A DNA stretch of 64,000 nucleotides from Burkholderia sp. BCC0322 (lineage in GTDB: Bacteria; Pseudomonadota; Gammaproteobacteria; Burkholderiales; Burkholderiaceae), in NCBI RefSeq assembly GCF_902833045.1, contig NZ_CADFDU010000009.1, positions 1-64,000 on the forward strand. Reading direction: 5' to 3'. The translations under genes and the position numbers were made by a program. Numbering within the stretch: the first letter of the stretch is position 1; every line of letters starts with the position of its first letter. Positions 43,170 to 50,660 of this stretch are shown here, one piece after another. The notes below the pieces were generated by a model that was not told the origin of the DNA, ran no database searches, and was given only the letters and a program-made list of their open reading frames with translations.

Positions 43170-43802
43170 TCAACTTTCCGGCCCCGCGTTTCCACGCCGC
43201 GGCAGGAGCACCAGGTCGGCCGCTTCCTCGGCATCCCTGAAGAGCGTCTTGCGCGGCGTGCCTAGCTGCGCACGCATGGTCAGCCCACGCGCCAAATCCG
43301 TGACTTGGGTGGCGCGCGCGGCTACGGGAAAGTCAGGGGGTATTTCTCCCGCGCTGATCGCGTCCCGGAAGCGACTTTCCACCAGCGCGGTGCCACCGGC
43401 GGCCGCGTTTTGCAGGAACTGCCGAACCTCGGGGTCGTCCACAAGCGGAGCGACGCACACCAGCAGGCAGCCCCGGGCGGACCCTTTCTCGGTCGCGCTT
43501 TCGACGGCGTACCTCAGAAAGCCCGTGATCGAGTCGCGAAGACTCGCTGGCGAGAGGAGTGCCTTCGCGGCCGATGCGCCTTTCCGTTCTGCGTACCCCC
43601 TGAGGACGCGCAGGAATATCGCCCGCTTGTCCCCAAAGACGGCATACAGGCTCGGCCGTCCGACACCCATCCCGGCGACGAGATCGTCAATCGTCACTCC
43701 GTCATAGCCTTTCGACCAGAACACCTGGGTGGCCTTTTCCAGTGCCCCCGTCTCGTCGAAGCTGCGCGGTCGCCCCCTCGGTCTACTCGTATTTTGAATC
43801 AT
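43170..43802 (-). CDS. TetR-family repressor (divergent from SDR genes)
   Basis: 210 aa from MIQNTSRPRGRPRSF, the only ATG start. The AcrR-like opening TSRPRGRPRSFDETGALEKATQVFWSKGYDGVTIDDLVAGMGVGRPSLYAVFGDKRAIFLRVL is the DNA-binding domain; a C-terminal domain with SARGCLLVCVAPLVDDPEVRQFL is the TetR_C type. It lies divergent from two SDR genes and one of two near-identical operator-like sites covers its own start codon. Confidence 0.9.
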   Translation of the reverse strand: MIQNTSRPRGRPRSFDETGALEKATQVFWSKGYDGVTIDDLVAGMGVGRPSLYAVFGDKRAIFLRVLRGYAERKGASAAKALLSPASLRDSITGFLRYAVESATEKGSARGCLLVCVAPLVDDPEVRQFLQNAAAGGTALVESRFRDAISAGEIPPDFPVAARATQVTDLARGLTMRAQLGTPRKTLFRDAEEAADLVLLPRRGNAGPES

Positions 43803-43812
43803 TTGGTTCAAA
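43793..43812. promoter_or_regulatory. TetR operator, site 1
   Basis: TTTGAA-TCATTTGG-TTCAAA, perfect 6-bp arms. On the minus strand it contains AACCAAATGATTC, nearly the same as site 2. It overlaps the TetR start codon (43800-43802), consistent with autorepression. Confidence 0.6.
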
Positions 43813-43817
43813 ATTCC

Positions 43818-43846
43818 TTGACGATTTGCATTGCGCAAATATATAA
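43818..43846 (+). promoter_or_regulatory. Promoter of the SDR pair
   Basis: TTGACG (43818-43823), then an AT-rich -10 region ATATAA/TATAAC at 43841-43847 with a 17-18 base spacer. Strong sigma-70 match, directed to the gene at 43930. Confidence 0.65.
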
Positions 43847-43859
43847 CCAAATAGTTCTA
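43845..43859. promoter_or_regulatory. TetR operator, site 2
   Basis: AACCAAATAGTTCTA; AAC/GTT are inverted and 11 of the 13 leading bases match site 1 read on the other strand. It covers the end of the -10 element and the expected start site of the SDR promoter. Confidence 0.6.
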
Positions 43860-43929
43860 AATTGGCAAGTCGTCCGTGGCCCCGCGGGGCCTCACGACTC
43901 GGCCTTCGCCCCTCACCACGGAGACACCC

Positions 43930-44904
43930 ATGGAACATTCGATCGCGCTCGTCACCGGCGCCACCTCCGGGCTTGGCCATGCGGCCGCCCGCCTGCTCGC
44001 CAAAGAGGGCTGGCACGAGATCATCGTCACCGGGCGCAGCCTGGCTCGGGCCCAGGAAGCGGCCGCTCAGCTCGCGGCGGAAACCGGAAGGCAGGTCTTC
44101 ACGCCGCTGGAGCTGGAGTTGGACACGCCGTCCAGCGTTCAGTCGGCCCTCGCCGAACTCGTCAAGCGAGGTCGGCCGATCGATTTCCTGCTGCTCAATG
44201 CCGGAATGGTCCCAGGCAAACAGCGCGTGATCACCGCGGCGGGCGTCGAGGCTTCTCAGGCCCCGCTGATCGGCCATCATCAACTGACTGTCGGGTTGCT
44301 CCGCGCCAACCTGTTGAGCCCCGACTCGCGGATTGTCATCGCCGGCGCGGAACCTGCCCGAGGGGGCGTACCCCTGTTCCGCTACACCGACGTGGACGCA
44401 TTCGCTGCCCAATATCACCAGGGCGACCTGACCGCTGCGATGGAAGCCCTGCTGCGCAACGGGCCGAACGTGAAGTACGTGCCGAACAATGCATATGCCG
44501 ACGCGAAGCTCATGATCGCCTGGTGGACCGCGGCGCTGGCTCGCCGGCTGCCTTCGGGCATGGCCGTGTACGCGGTCTCGCCCGGTGCGGCGACCGACAC
44601 CAGGGTGGTGCGAAACGCTGGCCCCGCGTTGAAGTATCTGTTCATCCCGATCACGAACCTCATTCCCGGCATGAATCAGACGCCGGAGACCGCGGCCCGT
44701 CGATACCTCCAGGCGTCGGAGTTCGGAACCGACGTCTCAGGGCAATTCTTTGCCTCGGCCAAAGGGAAGTTCACCGGCCCCATTGAGGCGCAGCGCCACC
44801 CGCACCTCCACGATGGCGCCAATCAAGAAGCCGCGTGGCAGGCCGTCGTCAATGTCTCCGGCGTCAATTGGTCATACGCGGAATCCCTGAGCGCGGCGTC
44901 CTGA
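43930..44904 (+). CDS. SDR-family NAD(P)-dependent oxidoreductase
   Basis: 324 aa, long for an SDR, like retinol dehydrogenase/WW-domain-oxidoreductase types. Cofactor motif VTGATSGLG at the N-terminus, LLLNAGM (NNAG position), catalytic YADAK. The ATG at 43930 follows cacggagaca. First of two SDR genes read from the TetR-controlled promoter. Substrate unknown. Confidence 0.87.
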   Translation: MEHSIALVTGATSGLGHAAARLLAKEGWHEIIVTGRSLARAQEAAAQLAAETGRQVFTPLELELDTPSSVQSALAELVKRGRPIDFLLLNAGMVPGKQRVITAAGVEASQAPLIGHHQLTVGLLRANLLSPDSRIVIAGAEPARGGVPLFRYTDVDAFAAQYHQGDLTAAMEALLRNGPNVKYVPNNAYADAKLMIAWWTAALARRLPSGMAVYAVSPGAATDTRVVRNAGPALKYLFIPITNLIPGMNQTPETAARRYLQASEFGTDVSGQFFASAKGKFTGPIEAQRHPHLHDGANQEAAWQAVVNVSGVNWSYAESLSAAS

Positions 44905-44942
44905 ATCAGAAGCGCAACCCGAATCTCTCTAGGAGAAACCAT

Positions 44943-45689
44943 ATGAACCGGTACCAGGATAAAAAGGTGGTGATTATCGGCGGCACGAGCGGCATGGGGC
45001 TCGCGACGGCGAAGATGCTCCTCGACGGAGGCGCGCGCGTTCTGGTGACCGGCCGCTCGCAGGCCGGCCTGGTGTCGGCGCAGCAAGCGCTTGGGGACGG
45101 CGCTATCGTGATTTCGAGCGACGCGCGGTCGTTGACCGATATCGACGCGCTCGCCGCTCAGGCGAAGACCGAGTTCGGCACCATCGACCTGCTTTTCGTC
45201 AACGCCGGGTTCAGCATGCCGACGCCGCTCGGACACGTGACCGAAGCCGTCTACGACGAGATGTTCAATCTGAACGCGAAGGGCCCCTTTTTCGCGGTCC
45301 AGACGTTCGCGCCGCTGATCAATCGGGGAGGCGCTGTCGTCCTCACGACCTCCGTCGCCAACGTCAAGGGGCTGCCGGGCCAAGCCACGTACGGAGCCGC
45401 CAAGGCTGCGCTGCGGGCATTCGCCCGGGTGCTCGCCGCCGAGCTGCTTCCTCTGGAGATCCGCTTAAACGCGGTGTCGCCCGGCCCCATCGATACGGGC
45501 ATCCTCGACAAGGTGTTTCCTGCGGAAGAGATGCGTACCCAGGTCAAGGAGCACACCGTCGGCATGATTCCCATGAAGCGCTTCGGGACGTCGGAGGAAA
45601 TCGCCAAGGCCGTCCTCTTCCTCGCGTTCGACGCGACCTTCACGAACGGCGCCGAACTGCCGGTCGACGGAGGGTGGTCGCAGCTATGA
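44943..45689 (+). CDS. Classical SDR oxidoreductase
   Basis: 248 aa. GGTSGMG cofactor motif, FVNAGFS, Ser in LTTSVAN, catalytic YGAAK, and the C-terminal FTNGAELPVDGGWSQL typical of classical (FabG-like) SDRs. It lies 38 bases after the preceding SDR gene with AGGAG before the ATG; the two form an operon. Confidence 0.9.
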   Translation: MNRYQDKKVVIIGGTSGMGLATAKMLLDGGARVLVTGRSQAGLVSAQQALGDGAIVISSDARSLTDIDALAAQAKTEFGTIDLLFVNAGFSMPTPLGHVTEAVYDEMFNLNAKGPFFAVQTFAPLINRGGAVVLTTSVANVKGLPGQATYGAAKAALRAFARVLAAELLPLEIRLNAVSPGPIDTGILDKVFPAEEMRTQVKEHTVGMIPMKRFGTSEEIAKAVLFLAFDATFTNGAELPVDGGWSQL

Positions 45690-45864
45690 ACGCGGTACCG
45701 ACCGCACGCATCGCCCGACGCGGGCTTCGCGATGAATAGGCTGGCAAGCGACCGCGGCCTGACCGGATGAGCGTCCGCTTCCGGGCGCTCGGTGCGGCCA
45801 GGCCGATGGCGGCATCGCGGCGCCCAGGGACGTATGCGGTCGATATCGCGTCCACCCAGCGCGC

Positions 45865-46890
45865 TCAGTCCACCAGCGCTTTACCGGCGACGTCCTTGAT
45901 TTTCGCCTTCCATTGCTTGCGAATTTCGGACACGACCGGATCGGGAAGCGAGATGTAGTCGAGATCCGTGGCAGCCTGGTTGCCATTGCGGAATGCCCAG
46001 TCGAAGAACTTCAGCGTTTCCTTGCCTTGTTCCGGCTTGTCCTGCTTCGCGTACAGCAGCACGAACGTCGCGCCGACGATCGGCCACGCGTCCTTGCCCG
46101 GCTCGTTGGTCAGGATCTGATAAAACGACTTCGACCAGTTCGCGCCGGCGGCAGCGGCCTTGAACGTTTCCGTCTTCGGTTCGACGACGGTGCCCGTCGA
46201 GTTCTTCATCGCGGTGTAGACCATGCCGTTCTTCTTCGCGTACGCCCACTCGACATAGCCGATCGCGCCCGGCAGGCGCTGCACGAAAGCCGCGACACCG
46301 TCGTTGCCCTTGCCGCCCGTGCCCGTCGGCCAGTTGACCGTCGTGCCTTCGCCGACCTTCGACTTCCATTCGCCGTTGACCTTCGACAGGTAGTTCGTCC
46401 AGATGAAGCTCGTGCCCGAGCCGTCAGCACGGCGAACCACGGCGATGTCCGCATCCGGCAGCTTGACCTTCGGGTTCAGCGCGGCGATCGCCGGGTCGTT
46501 CCACTTCTTGATCTTGCCGAGGTAGATGTCGCCGAGCACCGGGCCCGACAGCGTCAGTTCGCCTGACTTCACACCGGGCACGTTGACGACCGGCACCACG
46601 CCGCCGACCACCGTCGGGAACTGGAACAGGCCGTCCTTGGCGAGCTCGTCATCCTTCAGCGGCGCGTCCGAACCGGCAAAATCGACCGTCTTCGCGTTGA
46701 TCTGCTTCAGGCCACCGGACGAACCGATGCCTTGATAGTTGACCTTGCCGCCGCCCGACTTCTTGTACGCGTCTGCCCATTTTGCGTAAATCGGGGCGGC
46801 AAACGTGCTGCCTGCGCCGGTGATATCGGCGGCGTGAGCGGCGATGGCAGCGAGGGCCAGGGTGCAGGGAACCAGGATCCGGATGTTCAT
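45865..46890 (-). CDS. pstS: Phosphate-binding periplasmic protein PstS
   Basis: 341 aa with a signal peptide ([20 protein letters not shown]). Phosphate-binding elements: [33 protein letters not shown], and [17 protein letters not shown]. Length and motifs match PstS. A strong AGGAGG site precedes the ATG. No pstC, pstA, pstB or phoU gene is next to it in this window, so it is either separated from its transporter or an extra copy. Confidence 0.95.
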   Translation of the reverse strand: MNIRILVPCTLALAAIAAHAADITGAGSTFAAPIYAKWADAYKKSGGGKVNYQGIGSSGGLKQINAKTVDFAGSDAPLKDDELAKDGLFQFPTVVGGVVPVVNVPGVKSGELTLSGPVLGDIYLGKIKKWNDPAIAALNPKVKLPDADIAVVRRADGSGTSFIWTNYLSKVNGEWKSKVGEGTTVNWPTGTGGKGNDGVAAFVQRLPGAIGYVEWAYAKKNGMVYTAMKNSTGTVVEPKTETFKAAAAGANWSKSFYQILTNEPGKDAWPIVGATFVLLYAKQDKPEQGKETLKFFDWAFRNGNQAATDLDYISLPDPVVSEIRKQWKAKIKDVAGKALVD

Positions 46891-46941
46891 GTAGTACCTC
46901 CTGTCTACTGTCGGTATGCCGGCCCACCCGCGGGTGCTGAT

Positions 46942-47208
46942 CTAGAAGTCTGATTTGTCGAGCAGGATGTGCCGGCCGTCGTTCGGCAAGGTATGTCGAT
47001 TGACCGCAATCGCGATCTTCTCGCGATTGCTTTCAAATGCGGTGAGCAACTGTTCGGGTGTCGCCGTCTTTGCGCCGAGCGTTTCCCGAATGACGTCGAC
47101 CGGGAGCTTGATTGCAACGTACCCCCAACCGGCCCCATAGGCAGAGAACGACAGGCTCAGATCATCGCAAACGACCGGGGAGGTCAGACGAGTGGCGGAG
47201 TCCGTCAT
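46942..47208 (-). CDS. DUF1488-like small protein
   Basis: 88 aa from MTDSATRL; upstream in-frame starts at 47232 and 47274 are possible and none has a clear ribosome site. The body LGAKTATPEQLLTAFESNREKIAIAVNRHTLPNDGRHILLDKSDF matches the pattern of DUF1488 proteins. Function unknown. Lies 51 bases upstream of pstS on the same strand. Confidence 0.6.
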   Translation of the reverse strand: MTDSATRLTSPVVCDDLSLSFSAYGAGWGYVAIKLPVDVIRETLGAKTATPEQLLTAFESNREKIAIAVNRHTLPNDGRHILLDKSDF

Positions 47209-47782
47209 GGCGCGTGGCGAATGGTCTCGCATCGGTGGCTGATAGGAGTATTGCATCTGGATATGAAAACTCAAGGAGCGTGCGACTGCCGGAAATGCCG
47301 GGTTCAGTTCCCGCCACTTGCCACGCTGGAGGCCAACGCTCGATCGCCGTCACGTTGGGCCGTGTCGTCAGCGGAATGGCCAGCGCGAAATGGTGGATGC
47401 GGCTGTCAGCTATCTTCACGATCAAAAAAACGACATATGCACCGGGCGTACGAAACGCTGCGCCGTTCTCGATCGCTCGAAAATCATTCTGATGAATCTG
47501 CCACGATCGAGACGAAGCCTTCGCGATTTCAGGCGTGGTTGATCGCGCGGGATATTCGCAGGACGCCTGTCTGGCCAACGTTGCCGGGCGGGCAGCGGGT
47601 GCGGCTTTGAAACGGTTGTTTCGGTAGAGGGCGCCTGAACGGCTGCTGAGGGGCGGCTGCAGCCGACCGCAATCCGTCATCGGCGCGGCTTCTCATGCCC
47701 CACGTGTCCACGAGAAATGGACAATGGCGACATCGAAGCCATCCGATATCGGGATGACTAACTGAATAGCTGAACCAGCGCG
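47209..47782. other. Gene-free region
   Basis: 574 bases. No frame gives a convincing protein. Contains the second copy (47650-47669, ggggcggctgcagccgaccg) of the patch at 39683-39702. Confidence 0.5.
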
Positions 47783-48406
47783 CTATCCAACCGGACGAAG
47801 ATCGGCAAAATTGATTGTTCTTGCACCGCAGCCCTCTGTAAGCCATCGATCGTGACTCGAGAAGAACACCACCCGATCTTTTGCCAGCGTGCGGAAGAGA
47901 TCCATGAGGACGCCGCGCGCGGCGTCGTCGAGCCCGTTGCCAGGCTCGTCCGCAATGACGATCGAGGCTTCCCCGAGTGTGATCGCGCTCAAGAAAATCT
48001 TCTTGCGAGTGCCGAGGGACATCTGCTCAAAGCGCTTGTCCAGGTGCGGCGCCAACCCGAAACGATGAGCCAGATCGAGCGTGCGACGATCGACGACCGT
48101 TTTTTTAGTCGCGGCGACGAGTTCGAGGAACTCACGTCCAGTCTGGAACGGATACGCGATGCAGTCGTCGGGCACATATGCGAGTGACGACTTCGCCTTG
48201 AGCGGCGCTTCACGCAGCGAATGACCGTTGATCCAGACATCGCCTTCATCGGCATCGATGGTCCCGGCGAGGATGCCAAGCAAGGTCGACTTGCCGCTGC
48301 CGTTTTCGTCACAAAGCGCCACGCACCCGGCCCCGAAGCTGTGACGCAGCCCCTGGAATATGACGCGCTCGCCATAGCGTTTGTGGAGGTTGTCGATTCG
48401 AAGCAT
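47783..48406 (-). CDS. ABC transporter ATP-binding protein
   Basis: 207 aa. Walker A region is CDENGSGKST (Asp in place of the usual first Gly), signature MSLGTRKK in place of LSGGQ, Walker B IVIADEPGNGLDD, and H-loop SSHD. The degenerate signature is usual in some ABC-2 type exporters; the first-Gly change in the P-loop is unusual. Starts 11 bases after the permease gene and pairs with it. Cargo unknown. Confidence 0.85.
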   Translation of the reverse strand: MLRIDNLHKRYGERVIFQGLRHSFGAGCVALCDENGSGKSTLLGILAGTIDADEGDVWINGHSLREAPLKAKSSLAYVPDDCIAYPFQTGREFLELVAATKKTVVDRRTLDLAHRFGLAPHLDKRFEQMSLGTRKKIFLSAITLGEASIVIADEPGNGLDDAARGVLMDLFRTLAKDRVVFFSSHDRWLTEGCGARTINFADLRPVG

Positions 48407-48417
48407 CGTGAAGCCTA

Positions 48418-49620
48418 TCAGACGAAGATTTGCCATGCGGCGGCGATCCAGATCGCGGCGAGTATTGCGCCGAGCAACACGGATTCCCCCGGCGCACAGC
48501 GTTGTGGCAAACGCAGCAGCGCAAGCAGTGGCGCCCCGGCCAAGACGATGGCTGCCGCGACGTGGGCCGCCAGGACGCCGTGCACGACCAGAAACAGGGG
48601 CGCGGCAGCCGCGAATGGCAGTGCCAGCGTGGCGACGGTCAGTACATCCGCACGAACCTGCACGATCGAGGCAAGCGGGAGTGAGCGCACAAAATGGGCC
48701 GCGCGAACATGACTCGCGCGCAAATCGCGATAGGTCGTCGCCGAGATCAACGCGATCGCAGCCTGCGCGATCAGCGTCAATGGCACGACGCGTGCGTCGA
48801 AACCCCAAAGGTCAATCACGTAACAAGTGGACGCAGCGACCGCGCCCATGACGACGCAGCGGCTAACGGTTCCTGCGAGGTGAAACCTTACGATACCGAG
48901 CTGAAGTTTGACCAACGCCGGAAGCCGGCGCGATGCATTGACGGAAATGCGATTGGTGAATCGACGCCACGTTGCACCGAGCTGCCCCGCACGCGCAGAG
49001 GATGCCGCAGGCGCATGGATCAACGCGAACGCAGCAACGATCGACGCCGCCGCCAGCAGCGTCGTCTGCAGCGCGTGACCCGTCTGCAGCGCGCCGATCA
49101 GCATGAAATTGGCCATCACCAACGACACTCCGTTACTGATATTGCGCGACAACGCGACCAATTGCCATCCAAGCGTAATCATCGTCAAATCGATCACGTA
49201 CAGATAGTTCGAGGCCTTGTGCGGCAAGTAAGCGAACGCGATCGCAGCGGCAACGACGGGCAGCAGCAGCGGCGTACTCGCGATCAGCACGATGGTTGCG
49301 TCGAGGGCGCGGTGACGCCGATTGGAAACAGGCAACGACTTGACGAAGACGGCGAAGGGGCCGCCGCTGATGGCCGTACGTTGAATCAGCACCCAGAGCA
49401 TGCCCATGGCTTCGAGCATGTGCATCCAGACGAACCGCCATTCGAAGCCATGCTCCGGAGCCAAAGGTGCGAGTACGGGCGCGCCCAAGAGGCGGGACTG
49501 TGCGAACAAGGGCATTGCGGGTACCAGCAGCAGGACAGCAAGTAATAGAGCCTGCCAGTGCTTGTGCAGCGTCCGGGCCGTCGCCAGTACGTACCAACGC
49601 AATCGCCACGACAGCATCAT
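48418..49620 (-). CDS. ABC-transporter membrane protein
   Basis: 400 aa with roughly ten hydrophobic segments and charged loops. No named permease family is recognised, but the gene sits directly before an ABC ATPase (11-base gap), so it is the likely membrane half. An alternative ATG is one codon further on. Confidence 0.7.
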   Translation of the reverse strand: MMLSWRLRWYVLATARTLHKHWQALLLAVLLLVPAMPLFAQSRLLGAPVLAPLAPEHGFEWRFVWMHMLEAMGMLWVLIQRTAISGGPFAVFVKSLPVSNRRHRALDATIVLIASTPLLLPVVAAAIAFAYLPHKASNYLYVIDLTMITLGWQLVALSRNISNGVSLVMANFMLIGALQTGHALQTTLLAAASIVAAFALIHAPAASSARAGQLGATWRRFTNRISVNASRRLPALVKLQLGIVRFHLAGTVSRCVVMGAVAASTCYVIDLWGFDARVVPLTLIAQAAIALISATTYRDLRASHVRAAHFVRSLPLASIVQVRADVLTVATLALPFAAAAPLFLVVHGVLAAHVAAAIVLAGAPLLALLRLPQRCAPGESVLLGAILAAIWIAAAWQIFV

Positions 49621-49780
49621 TTTTCAATCCCTGTATTCAATCCCTGTAACGCACACCACGCGCCCCGCACGATCGAAGCGATATCCTGCCATGTCGGCCG
49701 ACAGGGTACAACTCGCCTGCCTTTTCAAGGCTGAGCCGCGGAGACGGATTCGAGTACCGCGGCGTTCAGCCCTCGTCGGC

Positions 49781-50650
49781 TCACGCGCACTCGATCGCCG
49801 CGGCGCGGGTCGACCGGCTGAGCCGGATCTCGCCCAGGTAGGCGCTGTCGCCCAATTCGCATGCTCGCGACGCGTTGCCGAGGGCATGCCGGATTTGCAC
49901 CCTGTAGGAGCCGCTGCCTTTGGCCAGACCATCGAACCGGAAATCGCCGAAGCCGTCGGAGACGGTTTCGGCTATCAACTGATTACCGGCGTACAACGCG
50001 ACGGCCGCATCCGCGACACACTCGACCACGTCTGCGGCTTGGACACTGACGCTTCCGCCGACGAAGCACGTTTCCCAGCGCTCAAGGCCGCTGTACCACA
50101 CGCGGGGCTTCGTACCCAGGTTGGGTCGCAATACCTTGAGCCCCTCGCGTCGGGCCTTCTCGGCCATCGCCGTGTCATCGAGCTTGACCGTCTCGAAGAC
50201 ATCGGTGGGGCACGACTGCTGGCAGCGCGGACGGGGCCAACCCTGGTCGAGCAAATGGGCATCGAAGATCCAGATCTGGGGCAGTTGCAGTTCTGCGTTC
50301 CACACGATCGCCTTGTAAGGGCAGGCCTTGACGATGTCCTGTCGGCCGCGCGCCTTGTCCGGATCGATGATGACGATGCCGTCGGCACGCTTGCGAATGG
50401 CGTTGCCGCCGACACGCATGCACGGCGCGTCGTCACAGTGGTTGCACATGACCGGCAAATACGTGGTCTCGATCATATGCGCGGCACCGTGCACGCGACG
50501 CAGGATGCGGATGGGGCTCTCGGCGTCGGCCGAGGCGGGCGCGGCGTAACCGGGGAAGTCGTTGCCGACGTGCTCGTCCCGCGCGGCGATCACGCAGTTC
50601 TGGCAGTTCTCGCAACGTCCGACCTTGATAATCAGGTTCCACTTGCTCAT
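49781..50650 (-). CDS. Iron-sulfur subunit of an AthS-like molybdenum enzyme
   Basis: 289 aa from MSKWNLIIKVGRCENC (GAGG upstream; 10 bases after the large subunit). It resembles the small subunit of Pelobacter pyrogallol-phloroglucinol transhydroxylase (AthS), e.g. DGIVIIDPDKARG, CPYKAIVWN, GTKPRVWYSGLERWE and a C-terminal beta domain (about 195-289) of the Cna-B type. Cysteines: 13, 16, 19, 69, 72, 77, 110, 143, 147. Compared with AthS (12 ligands, three clusters) it lacks the 4th Cys of motif I (Ala23) and the CxxC before the AHLLD segment (Trp127, Asp130). By ferredoxin pairing the three losses all belong to one cluster; two clusters, C13/16/19/147 and C69/72/77/110, stay complete. Confidence 0.85.
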   Translation of the reverse strand: MSKWNLIIKVGRCENCQNCVIAARDEHVGNDFPGYAAPASADAESPIRILRRVHGAAHMIETTYLPVMCNHCDDAPCMRVGGNAIRKRADGIVIIDPDKARGRQDIVKACPYKAIVWNAELQLPQIWIFDAHLLDQGWPRPRCQQSCPTDVFETVKLDDTAMAEKARREGLKVLRPNLGTKPRVWYSGLERWETCFVGGSVSVQAADVVECVADAAVALYAGNQLIAETVSDGFGDFRFDGLAKGSGSYRVQIRHALGNASRACELGDSAYLGEIRLSRSTRAAAIECA

Positions 50651-50660
50651 TGGAAAATCC

